Of a stretch of DNA of 7,407 bases, positions 1-6,348 are shown in pieces. Location of the stretch: positions 1-7,407 of the forward strand of contig CAAGDT010000123.1 of NCBI GenBank assembly GCA_900768675.1, written 5' to 3'. Below the pieces are notes generated by a model. The model was not told where the DNA came from, searched no databases, and worked only from the letters and a program-made list of their open reading frames with translations. This DNA comes from Oscillospiraceae bacterium. GTDB taxonomy: Bacteria; Bacillota; Clostridia; Oscillospirales; Ruminococcaceae. Every line of letters starts with the position of its first letter. The stretch's first letter is position 1. The position numbers were made by a program, and so were the translations under genes.

Positions 1-47
1 ATTTTGCCTGCCTGTTGTCAACATTTTTCTTATCACAACATTTTCAG

Positions 48-76
48 TTGATTTTTCTGCTATAATATGGTATACT
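48..76 (+). promoter_or_regulatory. Sigma-A-type extended -10 promoter for the first operon
   Basis: A -35 element TTGATT (48-53) is followed by a 17-nt spacer and a -10 element TATACT (71-76). A TG dinucleotide at 68-69, one base ahead of the -10, makes this an extended -10 promoter. Transcription should start near 82-84, leaving a leader of about 25 nt before the ATG at 108. A second TATAAT lies at 61-66 but has no -35 at a suitable distance. The leader is too short for a riboswitch. Confidence 0.7.
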
Positions 77-107
77 AAGCTTATCCTATTTCTGAAAGGA
101 AGATATT

Positions 108-1103
108 ATGTATACAGCAAACGAAAATCGTTATGACGGAATGATATACCGCCGCTGCGGAAAAAGCGGGCTTAAGCTTCCCGTGGTTTCTCTGGGACTT
201 TGGCAGAACTTCGGCTATCGGGACAGCTTCGACAATATTGAGAGAATGTGCCGTACCGCCTTTGACCTGGGAATCTGCCACTTCGACGCAGCCAACAACT
301 ACGGAAATCCCTACAACGGCTCAGCCGAGGAGAATTTCGGCAGAGTTCTTGACAGGGGACTCAGGGCTTACCGTGACGAGCTTTGTATCTCCACCAAGGC
401 GGGCTACGATATGTGGGCGGGTCCCTACGGCGACAAGAACGGCTCCCGCAAGTACCTTACCGCCTCCCTCGACCAGAGCCTTAAGCGAATGAAGCTTGAC
501 TACGTTGATATTTTCTACCACCACGTTTTCGATCCCGATACCCCCGCAGAGGAAACCGCTCTTGCTCTTGATAATGCAGTAAGACAGGGCAAGGCGCTTT
601 ATGTGGGCATTTCCAACTACAACAAAGCCCAGACCGAGGAAATCCTTGCAATTTTCAAAGAACTGCACACTCCCTTTGTTTTAAATCAGCCCTCCTATTC
701 TATGCTGAACAGGTGGATTGAGCAGGACGGACTGGATAAATTCGCCAAGGAACAGGGCTTCGGTCTTGCGGTATTTTCTCCTCTTTATCAGGGCTTCTTA
801 ACCGACCGTTATCTTAAGGGAGTCCCCGCAGATTCAAGAATAGGCAAGGGAAATACATGGATTGCAAAGGAACTCAATGAGAAAATGCTTGCAAAGCTTA
901 ATGCCCTTAACGATATTGCAAAAGAAAGGGGACAGGAGCTTGCACAGATGGCGCTGTCATGGGTGCTTTCCAACGAAAGCGTAACAACCGTGCTTGTAGG
1001 CGCAAGCTCGCCCGAGCAGATTAAAAAGAATGCTGCCTGTGTTTCAAAGCTCACATTTACCGATGAAGAGAAGGAAAGAATAGAAAGCGTGCTGAACAGC
1101 TGA
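108..1103 (+). CDS. yghZ: Aldo/keto reductase of the YghZ (L-glyceraldehyde 3-phosphate reductase, AKR14-like) type
   Basis: This is a 331-residue cytosolic NADPH-dependent reductase. The family acts on L-glyceraldehyde 3-phosphate and other small aldehydes such as methylglyoxal; the substrate here is inferred from resemblance to E. coli YghZ. From memory, long stretches match that protein, including GKSGLKLPVVSLGLW near residue 18, HFDAANNYG (58-66), STKAGYDMW (95-103) and SRKYLTASLDQSLKRM (113-128). The catalytic tetrad is complete: D60, Y65, K97 and H139 (FYHHVFD). The C-terminal GASSPEQIKKN segment is the usual cofactor phosphate-binding region. The length is close to the 346 residues of the E. 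coli protein. The ATG at 108 follows AAGGAAG (96-102) at 5 nt. It is the first gene of the operon. The symbol yghZ is used because gpr, its newer name, is also the spore germination protease in clostridia. Confidence 0.9.
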   Translation: MYTANENRYDGMIYRRCGKSGLKLPVVSLGLWQNFGYRDSFDNIERMCRTAFDLGICHFDAANNYGNPYNGSAEENFGRVLDRGLRAYRDELCISTKAGYDMWAGPYGDKNGSRKYLTASLDQSLKRMKLDYVDIFYHHVFDPDTPAEETALALDNAVRQGKALYVGISNYNKAQTEEILAIFKELHTPFVLNQPSYSMLNRWIEQDGLDKFAKEQGFGLAVFSPLYQGFLTDRYLKGVPADSRIGKGNTWIAKELNEKMLAKLNALNDIAKERGQELAQMALSWVLSNESVTTVLVGASSPEQIKKNAACVSKLTFTDEEKERIESVLNS

Positions 1104-1582
1104 TGAAGATAGTAGTAGTTTCCGATACACACCGTGACAAGGACGTTCTGTTCGACATAATAAGCCGCAACCGTACCGCCGACCTGGTGATACATTTAGG
1201 CGACGGGGAGGACGAGTACGAGGACGCAAGAATGGTTTTCCCCGAAATCGCTTTTCTCTATGTGCGGGGCAACAACGACTGGGGAATGTACCCGCCGAAT
1301 CAGCGGATAACCCTCTGCGGCCACGGTATCTATATGTGCCACGGTCACAGCTTCGACCGCAGCAGCCTGAAAAGCTTCCTTGCCGCAACCGCAAAGGTGA
1401 ATAAGTGCGATATTGCCCTTTTCGGGCATACCCATGTACCTGTAAGCGAGGAGGTAAACGGGGTGCATATCTTCAACCCCGGAAGCCCCCACCTGCCGCG
1501 GGGAGGAAATCCGCCCACCTACGGGATAATAAATCTGTCGGAGGACGGGAAAGCAGAGTTCCTGCACAAAGAAATCAAATAA
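1103..1582 (+). CDS. yfcE: YfcE-type metallophosphoesterase (phosphodiesterase)
   Basis: This 159-residue calcineurin-like phosphoesterase is of the small YfcE/MJ0936 class, dimetal enzymes that split phosphodiester bonds in test substrates and whose physiological substrate is generally unknown. All metal-binding blocks are present in order: SDTHRD (D8, H10), GDGEDE (D34), GNND (N57, D59), CHGH (H80, H82) and FGHTH (H109, H111). The NPGSPHLPRG segment (125-134) is also typical of the family. There is no signal peptide, so it is cytosolic. Its ATG overlaps the TGA of the reductase gene by one base (TGATG) and has no strong ribosome binding site, so translation is probably coupled to the upstream gene. 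E. coli YfcE is somewhat longer (about 184). Family assignment is firm; the exact substrate is not. Confidence 0.9.
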   Translation: MKIVVVSDTHRDKDVLFDIISRNRTADLVIHLGDGEDEYEDARMVFPEIAFLYVRGNNDWGMYPPNQRITLCGHGIYMCHGHSFDRSSLKSFLAATAKVNKCDIALFGHTHVPVSEEVNGVHIFNPGSPHLPRGGNPPTYGIINLSEDGKAEFLHKEIK

Positions 1583-1583
1583 A

Positions 1584-1590
1584 AAGGAGA
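1584..1590 (+). promoter_or_regulatory. Ribosome binding site that fixes a TTG start for ymfF
   Basis: AAGGAGA at 1584-1590 lies 6 nt ahead of a TTG at 1597 and just after the stop of the phosphoesterase gene. The reading frame is open back to an ATG at 1405, but that start would add 64 residues overlapping the phosphoesterase in another frame and has no comparable binding site. TTG 1597 is therefore the supported start. Confidence 0.85.
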
Positions 1591-1596
1591 AAAATA

Positions 1597-2874
1597 TTGA
1601 AAGAACCGTTAATAAGAAAGAAAATCGGGGCGGGAGTAAGCTTTTCCGCTATAACCGATAACCGCTATAAGCTTAATAAAATTTCCGTTCTTTTTATGTG
1701 CAGGCTGACTGAAAGGACGGCTGCGGTGAATGCCCTTGTACCAAGTCTTCTGTCCTTCTGCTGCAATCGCTTCAACACCATGGCAGCGCTGAATAAAAAG
1801 CTTGCGGGTATGTATTCCGCAAGTCTGGGCTGCTTCGCAAGAAAAGCTGGAGACATTCAGTACGTTGGTCTTAATATCGCCGCAATAGACAGCCGCTACG
1901 CAATCGACGGCGAGGATATTGCAACAGAGGCGGCAGAATTACTGCGTGACTGCCTTTTCGACCCCTATCTTCCCGAGGGTATTTTCCCCGAAAAGAACGT
2001 TGAGCTTGAAAAGCAGAATCAGATTGACGACAACAACGCAGATATTAACAACAAATCCGTTTACGCTTACCGAAAAGCCTGCGCTGCGGCATACAAGGGC
2101 GAGCCTGCGGCGATAAATTCCCTTGGCGAGAACAGGGATATTGAAAAAATAACCCCAAAAGCGTCGCTTGAAGCCTACCGCAGTATGCTTGAAAATATGA
2201 ATGTTGAGATAATCTGCGCAGGCTGCGGCGATTTCGCTTATGCAGAAAAAATATTCTCCGAAGCCTTCGGAAAAATAAAGAGGGCAGGGGAGCAGGACTT
2301 ATTCTCCCAGCCAAGCAAGCCGAGAACGGAAGTTCAGCGCATCACCGAAACTCTCGACGTTGAGCAGTGCAAGCTTGTTATGGTTTTCAAGCACGATTTC
2401 AAAAACCAGCCCGCCCTTATGGTAATGTCAATGCTGTACGGCGGTACTGAGTCATCAAAGCTTTTCACGGTAATAAGGGAAAAAATGTCCCTTTGCTACT
2501 ACTGCTGCTCAAGAACGGACGAGTTCAAGAGAGCTATGACGGTGGAGTGCGGAATTGACATAGCGAACCTTGAAAAAACCGAAAGCGGCTGCTTAAAGCT
2601 TCTCGAAGATATTGCAAAGGGCGATTTTACCGAGGAAGAAATAACCAACACAAAGCTTTATATCCTTAATCTGCTCCGTGCGGTTTACGACAATATCAAC
2701 AGCGTTTCAAGCTGGTACCTTACGGGCATACTGAAAAAGGAGATAATTTCCCCCGAGGAAATGGCAGAACGTATAAACGCTGTTACAAGGGAAGAAATTG
2801 CGGCAGCGGCGGCTTCTATGAAGCTTGATACCGTTTATGTGCTTGCTCCGGAAGCGAAAGGAGAGGAAGAATAA
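1597..2874 (+). CDS. ymfF: M16 peptidase-like protein YmfF, without the zinc motif
   Basis: This 425-residue protein (from TTG 1597) belongs to the M16 peptidase fold family and is the first half of the YmfF/YmfH pair of Firmicutes (also written yfmF/yfmH). Databases link that pair by name to the 5-aminopentanol modification of elongation factor P; I have not verified that role. The HxxEH zinc motif of active M16 enzymes is absent from the N-terminal half, so it should not be catalytic alone. The C-terminal half has REKMSLCYY (R294 to Y301), which resembles the R-x6-Y substrate-binding motif of M16 enzymes. Its role is probably as the non-zinc subunit of a heterodimer with the next gene product. 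The length fits the family (about 420-430). No signal peptide is seen. The next gene starts 3 nt after the stop and in the same frame, separated by TAA and one codon. Confidence 0.85.
   Translation: MKEPLIRKKIGAGVSFSAITDNRYKLNKISVLFMCRLTERTAAVNALVPSLLSFCCNRFNTMAALNKKLAGMYSASLGCFARKAGDIQYVGLNIAAIDSRYAIDGEDIATEAAELLRDCLFDPYLPEGIFPEKNVELEKQNQIDDNNADINNKSVYAYRKACAAAYKGEPAAINSLGENRDIEKITPKASLEAYRSMLENMNVEIICAGCGDFAYAEKIFSEAFGKIKRAGEQDLFSQPSKPRTEVQRITETLDVEQCKLVMVFKHDFKNQPALMVMSMLYGGTESSKLFTVIREKMSLCYYCCSRTDEFKRAMTVECGIDIANLEKTESGCLKLLEDIAKGDFTEEEITNTKLYILNLLRAVYDNINSVSSWYLTGILKKEIISPEEMAERINAVTREEIAAAAASMKLDTVYVLAPEAKGEEE
2863..2869 (+). promoter_or_regulatory. Ribosome binding site for the TTG start of ymfH
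   Basis: GAGGAAG (2863-2869), inside the last codons of ymfF and preceded by AAAGGAG, lies 8 nt from the TTG at 2878. The ymfF stop (2872-2874) is in the same frame, so the gene cannot begin further upstream. The next in-frame ATG would remove 30 residues of the conserved N-terminus. The TTG start is therefore well supported. Confidence 0.8.
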
Positions 2875-2877
2875 GCC

Positions 2878-4179
2878 TTGGAAAAAAGAGTAATTGAAAG
2901 CAGCCGTTTAGGCGAGAAATATACTGTAATAAAGCACGACAGCGGGCTTACAATCTGCCTGTACCCTATGGAAAAGTACAGCTCCGCCTTTGCGATTTTC
3001 GGAACAAAGTACGGCTCGGTTGATACGGTTTTCAAGACCGATTCCGATAATGATTATGTTACCGTACCCGAAGGAATTGCCCATTATCTTGAACACAAGC
3101 TTTTTGAAAACGACGACAGCGGCGGCGCTATGGAGCAGTTTGCTGCAACGGGAGCCAGTTGCAACGCCTATACAACCTTTGACGCTACCGCCTACTATTT
3201 CGGCTGTACAGATAAATTCGGGGAAAATCTGCGTATTCTGCTGAATTTTGTACAGAACCCCTATTTTACCGCTGAAAGCGTAGAAAAGGAGCGGGGAATA
3301 ATCGGTCAGGAAATCAAGATTTACCTTGACGACCCAGGCTGGCGGGTGTTCTTCAACGGACTTAACGCCCTTTATCACAACAACCCCGTGAGAATTGATA
3401 TTGCAGGAACGACGGAAAGCATACAGCAGATTGACGAAAACCTGCTTTACCGCTGCTACAACACCTTCTACAATCTGAACAATATGGTTTTATCTATTGC
3501 GGGCAGGTTCGACCCGAAGGAAGCTCTTGCAATCTGCGACGAGCTTTTAAAGAAGTCTGAGGACAAGGGGCTGTCGGTAATAATTCCCGAAGAGCCGGAA
3601 GCGGTTAAGGAAAAGCGGGTTGTTCAGCAGCTTTACTGCGCTGTTCCTCTGTTTCAGCTTGGCTTTAAAAAGAAAAATTACGAGGAGCGGGAGGCAAGGC
3701 AGCAGTACATTATCCACAACATAATGCTTGAAGCGGCGCTTGGCGACTTCTCTCCATTTTACAGCCGCCTTTACGACAGCGGCCTTATAAACGACACCTT
3801 CAGCTTAGGCGTTACAATGGGCAGAGGCTTCTTTATCCCTATGGCAAGCGGCGAATCCCGTGACCCGGATAAGGTCTGCGAGGAGCTTAAAAATGAGCTT
3901 TCACGGCTTAAAAAAGAGGGAATACCAAAGGAAAGCTTCGATATTGTAAAGAAAATGACCTACGGCGAGCTGCTGAGCGGCTTCGGTACGGTTGCAAATG
4001 TGGCAAAGGGCGCTATGAACGCACAGTTCGGCGGAATTAACCTTTACGACAATCTTGAAACTGCGGCAAGCGTAAGCTACGAGGACGTAATGACCGCCCT
4101 CAGGGAGCTTGACCTTGAAAACAGCAGTCTTTCAATAATCGAGCCTCCCGAAAAGAAAGGAGAAGCAGGTAATGTTTAA
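2878..4179 (+). CDS. ymfH: M16 zinc peptidase YmfH
   Basis: This 433-residue protein is the catalytic-type partner of the YmfF/YmfH pair. The inverted zinc motif is complete: H69-Y-L-E72-H73 inside GIAHYLEHKLF. A downstream EKERGIIGQE supplies the third zinc ligand (E145 by alignment with mitochondrial processing peptidase; E138 begins the motif). FDATAYYF (101-108) is a further conserved M16 strand. In the C-terminal half, the position of the R-x6-Y motif reads YDSGLIND (299-306), so this subunit appears to lack the R/Y pair that YmfF keeps. No signal peptide or membrane segment is visible, so it should be cytosolic. It starts with TTG and its end overlaps lgt by 8 nt. The database link to elongation factor P modification is by name only; proteolysis of an unknown substrate is equally compatible. 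Confidence 0.9.
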   Translation: MEKRVIESSRLGEKYTVIKHDSGLTICLYPMEKYSSAFAIFGTKYGSVDTVFKTDSDNDYVTVPEGIAHYLEHKLFENDDSGGAMEQFAATGASCNAYTTFDATAYYFGCTDKFGENLRILLNFVQNPYFTAESVEKERGIIGQEIKIYLDDPGWRVFFNGLNALYHNNPVRIDIAGTTESIQQIDENLLYRCYNTFYNLNNMVLSIAGRFDPKEALAICDELLKKSEDKGLSVIIPEEPEAVKEKRVVQQLYCAVPLFQLGFKKKNYEEREARQQYIIHNIMLEAALGDFSPFYSRLYDSGLINDTFSLGVTMGRGFFIPMASGESRDPDKVCEELKNELSRLKKEGIPKESFDIVKKMTYGELLSGFGTVANVAKGAMNAQFGGINLYDNLETAASVSYEDVMTALRELDLENSSLSIIEPPEKKGEAGNV

Positions 4180-5224
4180 GCTTCTTAAAAATGCAATTGA
4201 ATTTCCGAATCTTTTTTCGGGAGAAATTGAGATAAATCCTACTGCAATAAGCATTTTCGGCTACGAGATTAAGTGGTATGCGATAATTATTGCCCTTGGT
4301 CTTATCCTTGCGGTGGTGTACTGCACCATAAGGGGAAAAAAGTACGGCTTAACAGGCGATGATATTTTTGACGTAGCCCTTTTTGGAGGCATCGCAGGCT
4401 TCCTCGGCGCCAGAATTTACTACGTTATTTTCTGGAACTTAAACCCCGAAAACACCTATAAATACGACATTATAACCACCTTTACCGAAATCCACAACGG
4501 CGGTCTTGCAATCTACGGCGGAATAATTTTCGGCGTTATTGCAGGCATTATCGTCTGCAAAATCAAAAAAACTCCGATTCTTCCCATAATGGATATGGGT
4601 GGAACGGGCTTTCTTATCGGACAGGCGATAGGCAGGTGGGGTAATTTCGTAAATCAGGAGGCCTTCGGCGCTCCTACTGCGGGCAATCTTCCCTGGGGAA
4701 TGACGGGAACGATAATTTCCCGGTACCCCGAGGTTATTGAAGCCCAGAACGCTCTCCCCGCAGGAGAGTATGCCCTTGTTCACCCATGCTTTCTGTACGA
4801 AAGCCTTTGGTGCGGTCTTGGAATACTTGTTATCCATTTCCTGCTGTCCAGAATACAGACCTTTGACGGGGAGCTGTTCTTATACTATGTAATATGGTAC
4901 GGTACGGGCAGAGGATTTATCGAGGGACTCCGCACCGACAGCCTCTATATAGGACCGCTCAGAGTTTCCCAGCTTTTAGGCTTTGCTTCTGCGCTGTTCT
5001 GCCTTATTCTTCTTATCTATTTCAAGGTGAAGATAAGCAAGAAAACCGACTATGTGCGCTGGAAGGATACTCCCGAATGGGCAGAAAAGCGGGAGAAATA
5101 TTATACTGCAATAAAAAACGAAGAAGAAACCGAAAAGGCTTTAAAGGCTATGAAAAAGGCTGAAAAGAACGGCGTTCAGGCCGTAAGCATATTTGATGAT
5201 ATTGACGAGGAGGAAAAAAAGTAA
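4172..5224 (+). CDS. lgt: Prolipoprotein diacylglyceryl transferase
   Basis: Lgt moves a diacylglyceryl group from phosphatidylglycerol to the lipobox cysteine of prelipoproteins, the first step of lipoprotein maturation, in the plasma membrane. The family signature GRWGNFVNQEAFG is at 154-166, with R155 and N158 matching E. coli R143 and N146. Other key residues are Y36, HNGGLAIYGG (H108, matching H103), HPCFLYES (204-211) and R247, E251 and R254 (matching R239, E243 and R246). About seven membrane segments are visible: near 34-53, 66-88, 111-129, 136-153, 205-226, 234-250 and 264-284. At 350 residues it is longer than usual (about 260-290), because residues 285-350 form a highly charged, probably helical cytoplasmic tail ending in an acidic stretch. 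The ATG overlaps the end of ymfH and follows AAGGAGA (4157-4163) at 8 nt. Confidence 0.96.
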   Translation: MFKLLKNAIEFPNLFSGEIEINPTAISIFGYEIKWYAIIIALGLILAVVYCTIRGKKYGLTGDDIFDVALFGGIAGFLGARIYYVIFWNLNPENTYKYDIITTFTEIHNGGLAIYGGIIFGVIAGIIVCKIKKTPILPIMDMGGTGFLIGQAIGRWGNFVNQEAFGAPTAGNLPWGMTGTIISRYPEVIEAQNALPAGEYALVHPCFLYESLWCGLGILVIHFLLSRIQTFDGELFLYYVIWYGTGRGFIEGLRTDSLYIGPLRVSQLLGFASALFCLILLIYFKVKISKKTDYVRWKDTPEWAEKREKYYTAIKNEEETEKALKAMKKAEKNGVQAVSIFDDIDEEEKK

Positions 5225-6060
5225 TGGCTATTGTAATTGACGGAAAGGCAGTTTCTGCTCAGGTTAAGGAGCAGGTTCGTGCTGAAATCGAGCGTGAGGG
5301 CTTAAAGGTAGGACTTGCTGTTGTAATCGTAGGCAACAATCAGGCGAGCAGGGTTTATGTGAACAACAAGAAAAAGGCTTGCGAGGTATGCGGAATCAAG
5401 TCCTACGAGTACGCTCTCCCGGAGGAAACTACGGAGGAGCAGCTTTTAGAGCTTGTTGACACCCTTAACGCTGACAGGAATATCAACGGTATTTTAGTTC
5501 AGCTCCCGCTTCCCAAGCAGATTAACGAGGAAAAGATAATCGAGCGTATCGCCCCCGAAAAGGACGTTGACGCATTCCACGCAGTAAACGTGGGCAAGAT
5601 TATGATAGGAAACTACGCTTTTCTGCCCTGTACCCCCGCAGGCGTTATGGAGCTTATCCATAGCACAGGCACCGAGGTTTCGGGAAAGGAATGTGTTGTA
5701 ATCGGACGTTCTAATATTGTCGGAAAGCCTATGGCTATGCTGCTTCTCCATGAAAATGCAACTGTAACTATCTGCCACTCACGGACAAAGAATCTTGCGG
5801 AGGTCTGCCGCCGCGCGGATATTATTGTAAGTGCAGTAGGCAAGGCTGACTTTGTTACTGCTGATATGGTAAAGGAAGGGGCAGTCGTAATCGACGTAGG
5901 CATGAACAGAAACGCAGAGAACAAGCTTTGCGGCGATGTAAAGTACGACGAGGTTGAAAAGAAGGCTTCCTATATTACTCCCGTTCCCGGCGGCGTTGGT
6001 CCTATGACGATTGCTATGCTTATGAAAAACACACTCATGGCTAAGAGAATACAGGGCTGA
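5224..6060 (+). CDS. folD: Bifunctional methylenetetrahydrofolate dehydrogenase / methenyltetrahydrofolate cyclohydrolase
   Basis: FolD interconverts 5,10-methylene-, 5,10-methenyl- and 10-formyl-tetrahydrofolate with NADP(H), supplying one-carbon units for purines, fMet-tRNA and, in acetogens, the methyl branch. The 278-residue length is typical. The catalytic Y45 and K49 sit in YVNNKKKACE, Q93 in GILVQLPLP and D116 in PEKDVDAFH, matching E. coli Y50, K54, Q98 and D121 with a constant offset of 5. PCTPAG (135-140), the dinucleotide-site block VVIGRSNIVGKP (158-169) and PVPGGVGPMT (253-262) are all intact. The usual DGFH reads DAFH here, a mild variation next to the active site. The ATG shares one base with the lgt stop (TAATG). 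Its ribosome binding site GAGGAGGA (5207-5214) lies within the codons of the acidic Lgt tail, so the two genes are probably translationally coupled. Confidence 0.97.
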   Translation: MAIVIDGKAVSAQVKEQVRAEIEREGLKVGLAVVIVGNNQASRVYVNNKKKACEVCGIKSYEYALPEETTEEQLLELVDTLNADRNINGILVQLPLPKQINEEKIIERIAPEKDVDAFHAVNVGKIMIGNYAFLPCTPAGVMELIHSTGTEVSGKECVVIGRSNIVGKPMAMLLLHENATVTICHSRTKNLAEVCRRADIIVSAVGKADFVTADMVKEGAVVIDVGMNRNAENKLCGDVKYDEVEKKASYITPVPGGVGPMTIAMLMKNTLMAKRIQG

Positions 6061-6278
6061 TGAAAAAAAGCAGTAATCCGCTTATTGCGGGAATTGTACT
6101 TACAATAGTATTCTGCTACCTTATCTGGTACTTTTGCACCGAGGGTATGTGGAATCCCGCTACGGTGGTTGTTCTTATTCTTATTGCAGGACTTGCGGCG
6201 GGGCAGTATTTCATACATTTCAAGTTTTTCGGAGCCGAGAAGCGGCAGCTTCCTGTAAAAAGACAAGGGAAAAAATAA
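6060..6278 (+). CDS. Small two-pass membrane protein of unknown function
   Basis: I do not recognise this 72-residue protein. It has two hydrophobic segments, about 8-26 and 34-53, joined by a short loop (TEGMWNP), then a basic tail (KRQLPVKRQGKK) and a basic N-terminus. By the positive-inside rule both ends should face the cytoplasm. It is credible as a real gene because its ATG shares one base with the folD stop (TGATG), its composition is clearly membrane-like, and it fills the space up to the next promoter, which starts 9 nt after its stop. It lacks a strong ribosome binding site, so its translation probably depends on folD. Nothing in the sequence ties it to folate chemistry. It could be a small accessory protein of the lipoprotein or envelope functions upstream. 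Confidence 0.75.
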   Translation: MKKSSNPLIAGIVLTIVFCYLIWYFCTEGMWNPATVVVLILIAGLAAGQYFIHFKFFGAEKRQLPVKRQGKK

Positions 6279-6287
6279 AAATAAGTC

Positions 6288-6316
6288 TTGACAAAATGGT
6301 TGGGCTGCATTATAAT
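6288..6316 (+). promoter_or_regulatory. Consensus sigma-A promoter of the perR-rbr operon
   Basis: TTGACA (6288-6293), a 17-nt spacer and TATAAT (6311-6316) match the vegetative consensus at all twelve positions. Transcription should begin around 6322-6324, inside the palindrome that follows. The 70-nt gap after the preceding gene contains no convincing terminator, so some read-through from the upstream operon is possible. Confidence 0.93.
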
Positions 6317-6320
6317 AGAA

Positions 6321-6335
6321 TTAGAATAATTCTAA
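6321..6335 (+). promoter_or_regulatory. Per-box type operator overlapping the transcription start
   Basis: TTAGAATAATTCTAA is a perfect 7-1-7 inverted repeat. It fits the PerR operator pattern TTAnAATnATTnTAA; the Bacillus consensus is TTATAATNATTATAA and the TTAGAAT form resembles streptococcal Per boxes. It starts 5 nt after the -10 element and covers the expected start site, a position where a bound repressor would block initiation. The first gene downstream encodes a PerR-type regulator, so autoregulation is the natural reading. Binding itself is inferred. Confidence 0.88.
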
Positions 6336-6338
6336 ATT

Positions 6339-6343
6339 GGAGG
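6339..6343 (+). promoter_or_regulatory. Ribosome binding site that decides the perR start
   Basis: GGAGG at 6339-6343 is 5 nt ahead of ATG 6349. An in-frame TTG at 6337 is also possible in principle, but it overlaps this binding site, has none of its own and would sit only about 14 nt into the transcript. ATG 6349 is preferred. Confidence 0.85.
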
Positions 6344-6348
6344 CGCTT

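Noticed and set aside
61..83. A possible Per-box or Fur-box in the AT-rich TATAATATGGTATA stretch
   Set aside because: It has no 7-1-7 symmetry of the Per-box kind. The bases are explained by the -10 element and a spare TATAAT.
77..107. A riboswitch or leader RNA ahead of the first operon
   Set aside because: The expected leader is only about 25 nt, with no hairpin.
321..668. A 115-codon minus-strand open frame inside the aldo/keto reductase gene
   Set aside because: The + strand frame carries the full catalytic tetrad and family motifs, so the antisense frame is a shadow.
1405..1596. A 64-residue N-terminal extension of ymfF from ATG 1405
   Set aside because: It overlaps the phosphoesterase gene in another frame, has a low-complexity basic composition unlike M16 proteins and no good ribosome binding site, while TTG 1597 has AAGGAGA at 6 nt.
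2908..3378. A 156-codon open frame on the minus strand inside ymfH
   Set aside because: It is antisense to a clear M16 gene, its product resembles no protein family I recognise and it has no promoter or binding site. It is a by-product of codon bias.
6337..6348. TTG 6337 as the start of the PerR-type regulator
   Set aside because: It overlaps the GGAGG that serves ATG 6349 and has no binding site of its own in the very short leader.
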